In this document: piece by piece, positions 34,434 to 41,400 of the stretch
Position numbering within the stretch: the first letter of the stretch is position 1
Layout: each line of letters begins with the position of its first letter
Assembly (NCBI GenBank): GCA_016182975.1
Contig: JACPFJ010000023.1
Location: 1 to 64,000, forward strand
Length of the DNA: 64,000 bases
From: Deltaproteobacteria bacterium
GTDB lineage: Bacteria; Desulfobacterota; Desulfuromonadia; Geobacterales; Pseudopelobacteraceae
Direction of reading: 5' to 3'
Made by a program: the position numbers and the translations under genes
Notes under the pieces: generated by a model
What the model was told of the DNA's origin: nothing
Seen by the model: the letters and a program-made list of their open reading frames with translations, nothing else
Databases searched by the model: none

Positions 34434-34494
34434 GCTCCAACAAGGCTTACGACCTGCCCTAAAACCCGGCAGGTCAAAGCCATGCCCGTTACCG
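34434..34494 (+). other. attC-like recombination site 3
   Basis: About 61 bp closely resembling site 2: CAATG..CCAAC, then the stem GACCTGCC/GGCAGGTC around CTAAAACCC, and a final GTT. The L-type segments AAGGCTT and AAAGCC pair. The terminal box GTTACCG does not fit GTTRRRY, so the outer end is degenerate. A further 90 nt without genes follow before the Fic remnant. Confidence 0.45.
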
Positions 34495-34584
34495 CGAAGG
34501 GAGAACTTGCTGGGCCGCGTCTCCAAAATTTAAAATATTGGCCGCTACAACAATAGTGATGTCTCACCCTGGAGCCCGTCACCC

Positions 34585-34782
34585 ATGATGACCTTCAAAC
34601 AGTTTTCAAATAAACTCGAATCAATCCCTGCCAGCACGTCATGGTACCTGGCCAATCTGGGCGAGGCGCGGGGGACTACAGGAACTCTATACCCGGCAGG
34701 CGCCGCAGAAGCTGAGAATCCTGCGGGAACACGCCCTGATCGAAAGCACCGTTTCATCCAACCGCATCGAAGGGGTTACAAC
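34585..34782 (+). pseudogene. Fic-family protein gene, truncated and frameshifted
   Basis: The first frame gives a Fic N terminus (NKLESIPASTSWYLANLGEAR). At the run of five Gs near 34670-34674 the homology moves to another frame (GLQELYTRQAPQK, then LREHALIESTVSSNRIEGV). One extra G, or loss of two bases, explains this. Homology stops at about 34782, where REP-type palindromic DNA starts. The catalytic HPFxxGNGR motif is not found anywhere downstream, so the rest is deleted or displaced. Intact Fic proteins transfer AMP or similar groups. Confidence 0.75.
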
Positions 34783-34783
34783 T

Positions 34784-34840
34784 GTAGGGCGGGTCTTGTG
34801 CCCACCTGATAAGCAGGGCACCCACAAGGGGCGCCCCTAC
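34784..34840. repeat. REP-type palindromic pair, left
   Basis: Two units: GTAGGGCGGGTCTTGTGCCC (34784-34803) and the unit 34816-34840 ending GGGGCGCCCCTAC. They are the inverted complements of units at 35201-35226 and 35131-35156 respectively. They lie between the Fic remnant and the RAYT start. Confidence 0.7.
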
Positions 34841-34867
34841 CAAAATGCGTCAAACGGACAATTATCC

Positions 34868-35362
34868 ATGACCTTCAATCCCGACATCCACCATCGTCGC
34901 TCCATCCGTTTGCGAAATTTCAATTACGCGTCGGCAGGGGCATATTTCGTGACCATCTGCTCGCAGGGAAGGGAATGCCTGTTCGGTGAGGTGGTTGATG
35001 GTGTGATGGTGGCGAACGATGCGGGGCGGATGGTAAAATCGGTATGGTCCGGATTGCCGGAACGTTTTTCAGGGATCGAACTGGATTCATTCGTGATTAT
35101 GCCGAATCATGTGCATTGTATCCTGTTTCTGGTAGGGGCGCCCCTTGTGGGTGCCCTTTCTTCTGAGAGTGTCGTCTCCATTGCGAATGAACAGATACAA
35201 GGGCGGGCACAAGACCCGCCCCTACCAGCCTTGGTGATATTGTCGGCGTGTTCAAATCCGTAACGACGCATGAATATTCAATTGGCGTCAAGCAAACCGG
35301 CTGGTCGCCGTTTCCCGGAAGGCTCTGGCAACGTAACTATTATGAGCGGCTTATCCGTGGCG
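34868..35362 (+). pseudogene. RAYT (REP-associated tyrosine, IS200-like) transposase, frameshifted
   Basis: The first frame (34868-35263) begins MTFNPDIHHRRSIRLRNFNY and contains the HUH motif HVHC in IMPNHVHCILF, followed by a REP-derived segment (LVGAPLVGALSSE and IQGRAQDPPLP). Close to 35227 the homology moves one frame: GDIVGVFKSVTTHEYSIGVKQ and PGRLWQRNYYERLIR follow up to about 35362, after which similarity ends. The catalytic tyrosine of Y1 transposases is expected in the second part, so no functional enzyme can be made from a single frame. Its associated palindromes lie both in front of and inside the gene. Confidence 0.8.
35131..35226. repeat. REP-type palindromic pair inside the RAYT gene
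   Basis: Units 35131-35156 (GGTAGGGGCGCCCCTTGTGG start) and 35201-35226 (ending GACCCGCCCCTACC) repeat the left pair in inverted orientation and order. Both are translated in frame with the transposase, adding about 30 residues. Confidence 0.7.
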
Positions 35363-35458
35363 GGATACACCTTCGCTTCCACGCACCATCACAAAACCAC
35401 CTCCACCACCCTCTACAAAAACCGCATCACCCTACTCCTTGCCCGGCTGGTTATTTTC

Positions 35459-35487
35459 TTGCATCTGCAATGCAACTGAGGTATTTT
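35459..35487 (+). promoter_or_regulatory. Promoter of the RHH/PIN toxin-antitoxin pair
   Basis: TTGCAT, a 17-nt spacer and TATTTT, about 35 nt before the antitoxin start. Two similar boxes, GCAATGCAAC within the spacer and GTAATGCAAAT just after the -10, may be antitoxin operators. Confidence 0.45.
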
Positions 35488-35521
35488 TGTAATGCAAATC
35501 TATTGAAGAGGAGTAGCGGAT

Positions 35522-35779
35522 ATGCAAGGTCAACTGACAGTCCGGCTTAATCATGAACTCGAAGAAGGGGTCGCGACCCTGGCCCGCAAACTCCACCGGA
35601 AGCGTTCCGATGTCGTGCGGATGGCCTTGGAGCGTTTCATGCGGGAAGAAGAAGCAACTCAGGATGACAGGCCCTTCGACCGGGTAAAGAGCCTGCTTGG
35701 CTCGGTGGAAAGCGGCGTGGCGGACCTCGGGAGCAACCACGGTGAACACCTGAAATCAAGGTTCCGCCGTGATGCGTGA
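35522..35779 (+). CDS. Ribbon-helix-helix (CopG-like) antitoxin
   Basis: 85 aa. Residues 1-45 (LTVRLNHELEEGVATLARKL, then RSDVVRMALERFM) are a typical RHH DNA-binding fold: a beta strand followed by two helices. The C-terminal half is charged and presumably binds the toxin. GAGGAG precedes the ATG. The stop overlaps the PIN toxin start by 8 nt. The pair is separate from the Phd/PIN module at 16939. Confidence 0.88.
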   Translation: MQGQLTVRLNHELEEGVATLARKLHRKRSDVVRMALERFMREEEATQDDRPFDRVKSLLGSVESGVADLGSNHGEHLKSRFRRDA

Positions 35780-36185
35780 GGTAATCCTCGATACCGGGCC
35801 TTTAATAGCCCTGCTTGACCGTTCCGAACGGAGCCATGAGGCATGCACAGAGTTTTTCAGGGGGGTAACCGGACGGTTCGTCACAACGGAGCCGGTCCTG
35901 ACCGAGGTGGTTTATCTACTCGGCCCGGCGTTCACCATGCAGAAACCGGCATTGGAATTCATCATGAAGGGCGGGGCGGAGATTGTGCCTCAAACGCCGG
36001 AATCTCTGCGGCGGGCGATGCAACTCATGGAAAAGTACCGGGATGTGCCGATGGGTTTCGCCGACGCGACCCTTGTCGCGCTTGCGGAGGAACGAAAGAT
36101 CAACGAGATTTTTACCCTGGACCGCCGGGGGTTCGTGACATACCGAATCCATTCCCGTAAGGCATTTACCATCTATCCGGGTTGA
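35772..36185 (+). CDS. PIN-domain ribonuclease toxin (VapC-like)
   Basis: 137 aa from ATG 35772; a GTG one codon earlier is possible. Acidic PIN residues are D7 (VILDTGP), E45 (PVLTEV), D98 (GFADAT) and D117 (FTLDRRG). It is translationally coupled to the RHH antitoxin. The PIN fold predicts RNA cleavage, probably of tRNA or rRNA. It closes a two-gene operon; an AT-rich gap with a new promoter follows. Confidence 0.9.
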   Translation: MREVILDTGPLIALLDRSERSHEACTEFFRGVTGRFVTTEPVLTEVVYLLGPAFTMQKPALEFIMKGGAEIVPQTPESLRRAMQLMEKYRDVPMGFADATLVALAEERKINEIFTLDRRGFVTYRIHSRKAFTIYPG

Positions 36186-36286
36186 TTTACAGGTGTCGGG
36201 GAAGAGCGAAGGGGTCGCGGTGAAAAAAATTCAAACAATGAGTCGGCACACTACTATCGTTTACTTCATCCCCTTGTAAGTGATAA

Positions 36287-36315
36287 TTGACAAATAGTTC
36301 TACTTTTTGTAAATT
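36287..36315 (+). promoter_or_regulatory. Promoter for the DUF4143 ATPase, possibly leaderless
   Basis: TTGACA, a 17-nt spacer and TAAATT. The ATG at 36322 lies only 7 nt after the -10 element, and no ribosome-binding site is visible, so transcription may start at or near the start codon. Confidence 0.45.
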
Positions 36316-36321
36316 AACACC

Positions 36322-37491
36322 ATGAATATAGAGCGTGACATTACCCCCTCCATCCGTGCTGTCATGGATGCGCCCGAAGTGATTGTAGTAACCGGACTGC
36401 GCCGTACGGGGAAGACAACCCTGATGCGGTCACTCATGGAGGAGATTCCCACCGACAACAAGCTGTTCCTCGATCTGGAGAACCCGGCCAACCGCAAGCT
36501 CTTCGAGGAAGCCAACTATGACCGGATAGCGGACAACCTTCGCTTCCTCGGGCTCGACCTGACCCGCAGAGGCTATCTGTTCCTTGATGAGGTGCAGTTT
36601 CTCCGTTCCATCCCCTCGGTGGTCAAATACCTGGTCGACCATTATCGACTGAAATGCCTGCTCACCGGTTCTGCCGTCTTTTATCTCAAGAACCTGTTCA
36701 GCGAATCCCTCTCCGGCAGGAAATACAGCTTTGATCTCCACCCGCTGTCGTTCAGCGAATTTCTCCGCTTCAAGGGGAATCCCGTCAGGCTGGAGGCAAT
36801 GCCGGCACAGGTGACGGAAGCCATGCACGAAAGTGTCAGCCGCTGGTATGACGAATACCTTCTGTATGGCGGATTTCCCGGCGTGGTGCTGAAAGATGCC
36901 GTCAGGGAAAAGGAGATGATGCTGGACGATATCTTTACCTCCTATTTTCAGATGGAGGTGGTGCAACTTGGCGATTTCCGGCGCACCAACGTGATCCGCG
37001 ACCTGATTCTCCTCCTCATGGAGCGAAGCGGGTCGCGGCTCGATGTGCAGAAGCTCTCCAAAGAACTTGGCGTGGCCAGGGAAACGCTCAACAACTACCT
37101 GTCGTTTCTGGAAGGGACATATTTCATCACTCTTGTCCGGCCGTTTTCCACCAACCGGGATACGGAAATCCGGAGCCAGCCGAAGATATACCTCTGCGAC
37201 ACCGGCCTGATGCGGCGCTTTTCCCGCGTCTCCGACGGCGCGCTGTTCGAGAACGCCGCCTGGCTGGCGTTGCGGCAGCGGGGCCGGACCGGTTACTTCC
37301 GTAAAAAAAGCGGGGTGGAGATAGATTTTGTCGTTGACGGGAAAATTGCCTTCGAGATCAAGCAGAAGGCCGATACAAAGGATGTCTCCCGCCTGAGGCA
37401 ACTGGCCACGGAACTCGGGCTGCCGGAATATCGGGTGGTATCCCGCAGATGGTGCGCAGCGGAAAATGTCATTTACGGCTATCAACTCTGA
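36322..37491 (+). CDS. AAA+ ATPase of the AAA_14/DUF4143 family
   Basis: 389 aa. The N-terminal ATPase has Walker A G25-LRRTGKTT33 and Walker B YLFLDEVQF, with sensor-type LLTGSA. The C-terminal DUF4143 domain follows: a winged-helix-like part (KLSKELGVARETLNNYLSFLE) and a nuclease-like end with GVEIDFVVDGKIAFEIKQ, where E/D-x-K residues resemble the PD-(D/E)xK fold. These proteins are common in archaea and bacteria, usually as solitary mobile genes of unknown function. It has no ribosome-binding site and no partner gene, in an accessory region. Confidence 0.88.
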   Translation: MNIERDITPSIRAVMDAPEVIVVTGLRRTGKTTLMRSLMEEIPTDNKLFLDLENPANRKLFEEANYDRIADNLRFLGLDLTRRGYLFLDEVQFLRSIPSVVKYLVDHYRLKCLLTGSAVFYLKNLFSESLSGRKYSFDLHPLSFSEFLRFKGNPVRLEAMPAQVTEAMHESVSRWYDEYLLYGGFPGVVLKDAVREKEMMLDDIFTSYFQMEVVQLGDFRRTNVIRDLILLLMERSGSRLDVQKLSKELGVARETLNNYLSFLEGTYFITLVRPFSTNRDTEIRSQPKIYLCDTGLMRRFSRVSDGALFENAAWLALRQRGRTGYFRKKSGVEIDFVVDGKIAFEIKQKADTKDVSRLRQLATELGLPEYRVVSRRWCAAENVIYGYQL

Positions 37492-37832
37492 TGAGGGAGT
37501 AACGTAACTATTCAGAATATTCCAGTAATTATGTCATCCTGAGCGTCAGCGAAGGATCTGCTGCTGTTTTTGACTGATAACTGCAACAACGGATTCTTCG
37601 TTTCACTCAGAATGACATTCATTTGCAATAGTGCTGAATAGTTACGGAGTAACTTGATCTTTATTCCATATGGCCTGACGATAGAGGAGGGTGCACTGGT
37701 AGGGTGGAAGAATCCATGAGCCGATCAAAGAACCATCCACGTTCCGGGCGCCGGAACAGAACTTGCATTTGGGTTGCGGGCGATGTGCCGCAGCAACCGT
37801 GAATTCATTATTTCGAGATAACGGAGGAATAG
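37492..37832. other. Intergenic region with MITE-like element
   Basis: 341 bases with no supported gene. The first half is the MITE-like element (37503-37646); the rest holds a possible GGTTGC...GCAGCAACC stem near 37773-37799 and the leader of the phosphohexomutase gene, with a good GGAGG site before its start. No known RNA element was recognised. Confidence 0.5.
37503..37646. mobile_element. MITE-like element with 13-bp terminal inverted repeats and target duplication
   Basis: 144 bp with perfect ends CGTAACTATTCAG and CTGAATAGTTACG. The flanks carry a 6-bp direct repeat, GAGTAA (37497-37502 and 37647-37652), consistent with target-site duplication. Inside is a second imperfect inverted repeat, GTCATCCTGAGCG against CTCAGAATGAC. 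No coding sequence is present, so transposition would need a transposase in trans. Confidence 0.65.
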
Positions 37833-39242
37833 ATGCAGATAAAATTCGGCACCGATGGCTGGCGGGGGGTGATCGCCCGCGATTTCACCTTCGACAACCT
37901 CTCCATCGTGGCGCAGGCCACCATGGACTATCTCAACCGGGAGGGGCTGGGGGACAAGGGACTGGTGATCGGTTTTGATCGCCGCTTCCTCTCCCGTGAC
38001 TTTGCCCGGCGGGTGGCGGAGATAGCCGCCGGCAACGGCATCCGTGTGCGCCTGACCGACGGTTACTCTCCAACCCCGGCGGTTTCCTGGGCGGTGCGCG
38101 AATCGGGCGCCGGGGCCGGGGTGATGATCACCGCCAGTCACAACCCTCCCGAATACAACGGCTTCAAACTCAAGGAGGCCTTCGGCGGTTCCGCCCGTCC
38201 CGCCACCACGACGGTGCTGGAAGAGATAGTGGCCTTTAATAGCACCAACAACCGCCGCGTTGTCAGCCGTCCCTTCGACGAGGCGCAGGCTAAGGGGCTG
38301 ATCGAGCAGTTCGACCCCTGCGAGGGGTATTTTCGCCAGATCGGCCGCTATGTCGATCTGGAGCTGATCGCAAAGTCCGGCATCCCGGCCGTGGTCGACC
38401 CGATGTACGGCGCCGGTTCCGGTTTCATCCCGCGCCTGCTCCCCGGCGTCGCCGAGATCCACAACGACGAGAACCCCTGCTTCGGCGGGCGGCCGCCGGA
38501 ACCGATCGGCGCACACCTCACGGAACTCTCCACCCTGCTGAAAAGCGGCAGATACAAGGTGGGACTGGCCCTGGACGGCGATGCCGACCGGATCGGAGCG
38601 GTGGACGAGAACGGGGAGTTCTTCTCCTCCCATTGCATATTCACCGTCATCCTGCGCCACCTGATCGAGCACAAACGGCTGCGGGGAGGGGTGGTCAAGA
38701 CCGTCTCCACCACGCGCATGATCGATCTGCTGGCGCAGAAGTACAACCTGCCGCTGTTCGAGACCCCCATCGGTTTCAAGCACATCTGCGAGCTGATGCT
38801 CAGCGGGGACATCCTCATGGGGGGCGAGGAGTCGGGCGGCCTCGGCGTGAAAGGGCATATTCCCGAGCGCGACGGCATTCTGCTGGGGCTGCTGCTGCTG
38901 GAGGCGGTGGCGGTGAGCGGCAAGGGGCTGCGGCGTTTGCTCGACGAGACCATGGACGAGATCGGCCGTTTTTTCTATCGCCGCATCGACCGCCGCATCG
39001 AGGATAGCGACAAGGAGCAGCTCATTGCGCGGCTGAATGCGCAACCACCGGCGGAGATCGACGGCCGGCTGGTAGCGGCCACCAACTTCAGCGATGGTTT
39101 CAAGTTCATCTTCGAGAACGGCGATTGGCTGCTGATCCGCCCCTCTGGCACCGAACCGGTGCTGCGGCTCTACAGCGAGGCAGGTACGCCCGAACAGGTT
39201 GACCGGCTGCTGCGGGCGGCGGGGATGATTGCTGGTGCATAG
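37833..39242 (+). CDS. Phosphoglucomutase/phosphomannomutase family enzyme
   Basis: 469 aa, full length for an alpha-D-phosphohexomutase. Visible sites: the phosphoserine loop TAS102HNPPEYNG, the Mg-binding D248-G-D250-A-D252-R loop, the sugar-specificity motif GGEESGG, and the phosphate-binding RPSGTEP near the C terminus. It moves phosphate between C1 and C6 of glucose or mannose, feeding glycogen or surface polysaccharide synthesis; substrate preference cannot be fixed here. It starts at ATG after GGAGG. It is a single gene. Confidence 0.93.
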   Translation: MQIKFGTDGWRGVIARDFTFDNLSIVAQATMDYLNREGLGDKGLVIGFDRRFLSRDFARRVAEIAAGNGIRVRLTDGYSPTPAVSWAVRESGAGAGVMITASHNPPEYNGFKLKEAFGGSARPATTTVLEEIVAFNSTNNRRVVSRPFDEAQAKGLIEQFDPCEGYFRQIGRYVDLELIAKSGIPAVVDPMYGAGSGFIPRLLPGVAEIHNDENPCFGGRPPEPIGAHLTELSTLLKSGRYKVGLALDGDADRIGAVDENGEFFSSHCIFTVILRHLIEHKRLRGGVVKTVSTTRMIDLLAQKYNLPLFETPIGFKHICELMLSGDILMGGEESGGLGVKGHIPERDGILLGLLLLEAVAVSGKGLRRLLDETMDEIGRFFYRRIDRRIEDSDKEQLIARLNAQPPAEIDGRLVAATNFSDGFKFIFENGDWLLIRPSGTEPVLRLYSEAGTPEQVDRLLRAAGMIAGA

Positions 39243-39357
39243 AGCTTGAGCAGACAAAAAAGAGGCAATTTTTGTTTTTTTATGGTAAAAATCACCAGTC
39301 GGAAACAACAAACTCATCCAGTCCACGTGGATATATAAAAAAAGGAGGATTTGAGGT

Positions 39358-39723
39358 ATGGCAAACATTCTCATCGTTGACGATTCATCCACCATGAGGA
39401 AGATCATTTCGCGCTCGCTCAGGCAGGCCGGTCTGCCGGTCGACGAGATTCTCGAGGCCGGTGACGGCATCGAGGGGCTGAACGTCCTTGCCAGCAACAA
39501 GTCGGTCAACCTGATCCTGTCCGACATCAATATGCCCAACATGGACGGCCTCGAATTCATCAAGGCGGTCAGGGCCAACGGCAACAACGTCCCTATCGTC
39601 ATGATCACCACCGAGGGGGGCGAGGAGATCATCAAGGAGGCCATGTCGAACGGGGCCAGCGACAGCATCAAGAAGCCGTTCACGCCCGATCAACTCCAGG
39701 AGAAGCTGGGAGGGATCATATGA
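39358..39723 (+). CDS. cheY: CheY-like single-domain response regulator
   Basis: 121 aa receiver domain only. The acid pocket D8-D9, the phosphorylation site D56 in ILSDINMP, the T/S position in MITTEG, and K near 105 (IKKPF) are all present. Such regulators bind the flagellar switch or another output. AAAGGAGG precedes the start. The stop overlaps the CheX gene (ATGA), so phosphorylation and dephosphorylation functions are encoded together, at the head of the flagellar region. Confidence 0.92.
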   Translation: MANILIVDDSSTMRKIISRSLRQAGLPVDEILEAGDGIEGLNVLASNKSVNLILSDINMPNMDGLEFIKAVRANGNNVPIVMITTEGGEEIIKEAMSNGASDSIKKPFTPDQLQEKLGGII

Positions 39724-40226
39724 GTCTTAACGCCGAGATCGCGGCCTCGGGCACGTTCAGCGAGGATCTGCTTGCCCGGTACATCATCAACGCCACGCGG
39801 GAGGTGTTCTCCACCATGGTGATGATGGAACCGGCCGATGATTATCCGTTGCGTGAGCCGATCAATCGATTCAAATGCAGCATAACGGGGATGGTCGGTT
39901 TCGCGGGGACCTATTGCGGGGTCATCTCCATTCACTGCCCGGTAGCCCTGGCCCTCAAGGTCACCTCCAGCATGCTGGGCATGGAATGCGAGGAGGTGAA
40001 CGAAGACCTTAACGATGCCATCGGCGAGATCGCCAATATGCTGGGCGGCAATGTCAAACAGGTGCTGTCGAAGGGAGGACTGGACGTCAAGCTCTCGATC
40101 CCCACGGTCATCTCCGGTGAGGATTACACCGTCAATTCCCTCTCCGACAACGACTGCGTGGTTATCCCCTTCAGTGTCGAAGACGACAAATTCCTCGTAG
40201 GACTGACCCTCAAAAAGGATGATTAG
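39720..40226 (+). CDS. cheX: CheX-family chemotaxis phosphatase
   Basis: 168 aa. The CheC/CheX/FliY motif E103-x-x-N106 in GEIANMLGGNVK supplies the residues that attack CheY-phosphate. The strand and helix pattern around it (ITGMVGFAGTYCGVISIHCP) fits the family. It overlaps cheY by 4 nt, so it probably dephosphorylates that CheY. A gap of 82 nt separates it from a second CheX-like gene. Confidence 0.9.
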   Translation: MSLNAEIAASGTFSEDLLARYIINATREVFSTMVMMEPADDYPLREPINRFKCSITGMVGFAGTYCGVISIHCPVALALKVTSSMLGMECEEVNEDLNDAIGEIANMLGGNVKQVLSKGGLDVKLSIPTVISGEDYTVNSLSDNDCVVIPFSVEDDKFLVGLTLKKDD

Positions 40227-40308
40227 CGTTGTTGCCGCCCCTGTCGATGTGATGATCTGAGTTATGCCAGGCTGATGATCCTGAACCCGAACCGGAAGAC
40301 CAATCCCG

Positions 40309-41400
40309 ATGGACGGATATACCATATTACATGAGATGCTGGAGTCCGCCCTGAAGCAGGCCGGCGAAGAGAGCGGCATGCTGTTGGGGCAGGAACTTTC
40401 CATCGCCCTCTCGGACTCACTCAGGACAACCAAAACGGCGTATTTCGGCGACCTCGACGACGCCTGCTTCGTCATCGGAGTCGAGTCGCGCGAGGCCTAT
40501 GCCGGCAGGTTTTATCTGCTGTTCTCGCTGCGCGACGCCATCGTGATGAGCAGCATCCTGCTGGGGATTCCGCCGGCCCGCATCCAGGAAAAGAAGCGCC
40601 TGTGCATCATCGAGGCCGACGATATCGATGCCTTCTCCGAGATCGCCAACATGATCAACGGGTCGTTCAATACCGTTTTCCAGGGCGCTCTTCCCAACAA
40701 GGTCCACCTCAAGCTTCTTTCACCGAAGAAATTCATACCCGATGTGGATCAATTGACCGCCGACGAGCCGCTCCCCGAAGGGGAGTTCCTCATGTTCCGC
40801 TCCAAGCTGGAGATGCCCGACCAGGAGCTGAACCATCTGGACGTGCTCATCCCACTGGAACTGGGCAACCTCTTCGATCCCCCGGCCGAGGCGCCGGAAG
40901 AGGAGACGGCGCTGGCCGGTGAAGAACTGGAAGCCGCCGTCGCCGACGCTCAGGCAGCCGGGCCTGAAGAAGAGATCGGTATTGATGAGGGTGAAGCGGA
41001 GCCTCTCGAGGCGGCGGCCGAGACCGGAGCCGACAGCATCGTTGTCCTGGAGGACGACGAAGGCGAAAGGCACCTGATGATCGAAGCGGTGGGGTTCACG
41101 GGATACGAGGTGGTTGAGGGAACGCTCAATGCGGACATCAAGGAGTTGTTTTACGGGCGGAAAGTGCGCCTGGTCCTGATCGGCTCGATGGATGCCGATG
41201 ACCGTGAGTTGTCGGTCTGCATCAAGATCAATGCCATCCGGCAGGATTCACCCCCGCCCATCATCATGAGTGCCCAGCGTTGGACGCGGACAGCCGTGCT
41301 CAAGGCATTGAAATACGGCGCCAGGGATATTATCATCAAGCCGTGCGGTGAGGATGAACTGGCGACAAAGGTGCGCAGGTTCTGCAAGCTGCCGGTTTAA
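40309..41400 (+). CDS. CheX-like phosphatase fused to a degenerate receiver domain
   Basis: 363 aa. Residues 1-180 are a CheC/CheX-like domain with E111-x-x-N114 in SEIANMINGSF. An acidic linker (about 185-240, rich in E and A) follows. Residues about 243-363 have the fold pattern of a receiver domain (SIVVLEDDEGER, VRLVLIGSMD, PPPIIMSAQR, KYGARDIIIKPCGEDEL), but the aspartate expected after the third strand is replaced (LIGSMD). It is therefore a pseudoreceiver. It could bind a partner constitutively while the first half acts on CheY-phosphate. The last base overlaps the next gene's ATG. Confidence 0.75.
   Translation: MDGYTILHEMLESALKQAGEESGMLLGQELSIALSDSLRTTKTAYFGDLDDACFVIGVESREAYAGRFYLLFSLRDAIVMSSILLGIPPARIQEKKRLCIIEADDIDAFSEIANMINGSFNTVFQGALPNKVHLKLLSPKKFIPDVDQLTADEPLPEGEFLMFRSKLEMPDQELNHLDVLIPLELGNLFDPPAEAPEEETALAGEELEAAVADAQAAGPEEEIGIDEGEAEPLEAAAETGADSIVVLEDDEGERHLMIEAVGFTGYEVVEGTLNADIKELFYGRKVRLVLIGSMDADDRELSVCIKINAIRQDSPPPIIMSAQRWTRTAVLKALKYGARDIIIKPCGEDELATKVRRFCKLPV

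Noticed and set aside
35270-35479. 69-codon frame after the RAYT gene
   Set aside because: It overlaps the second RAYT frame and its C-terminal part has no recognisable family or ribosome-binding site.
37725-39683. 652-codon minus-strand frame
   Set aside because: Antisense to the phosphohexomutase and cheY genes, both of which have clear active-site motifs.
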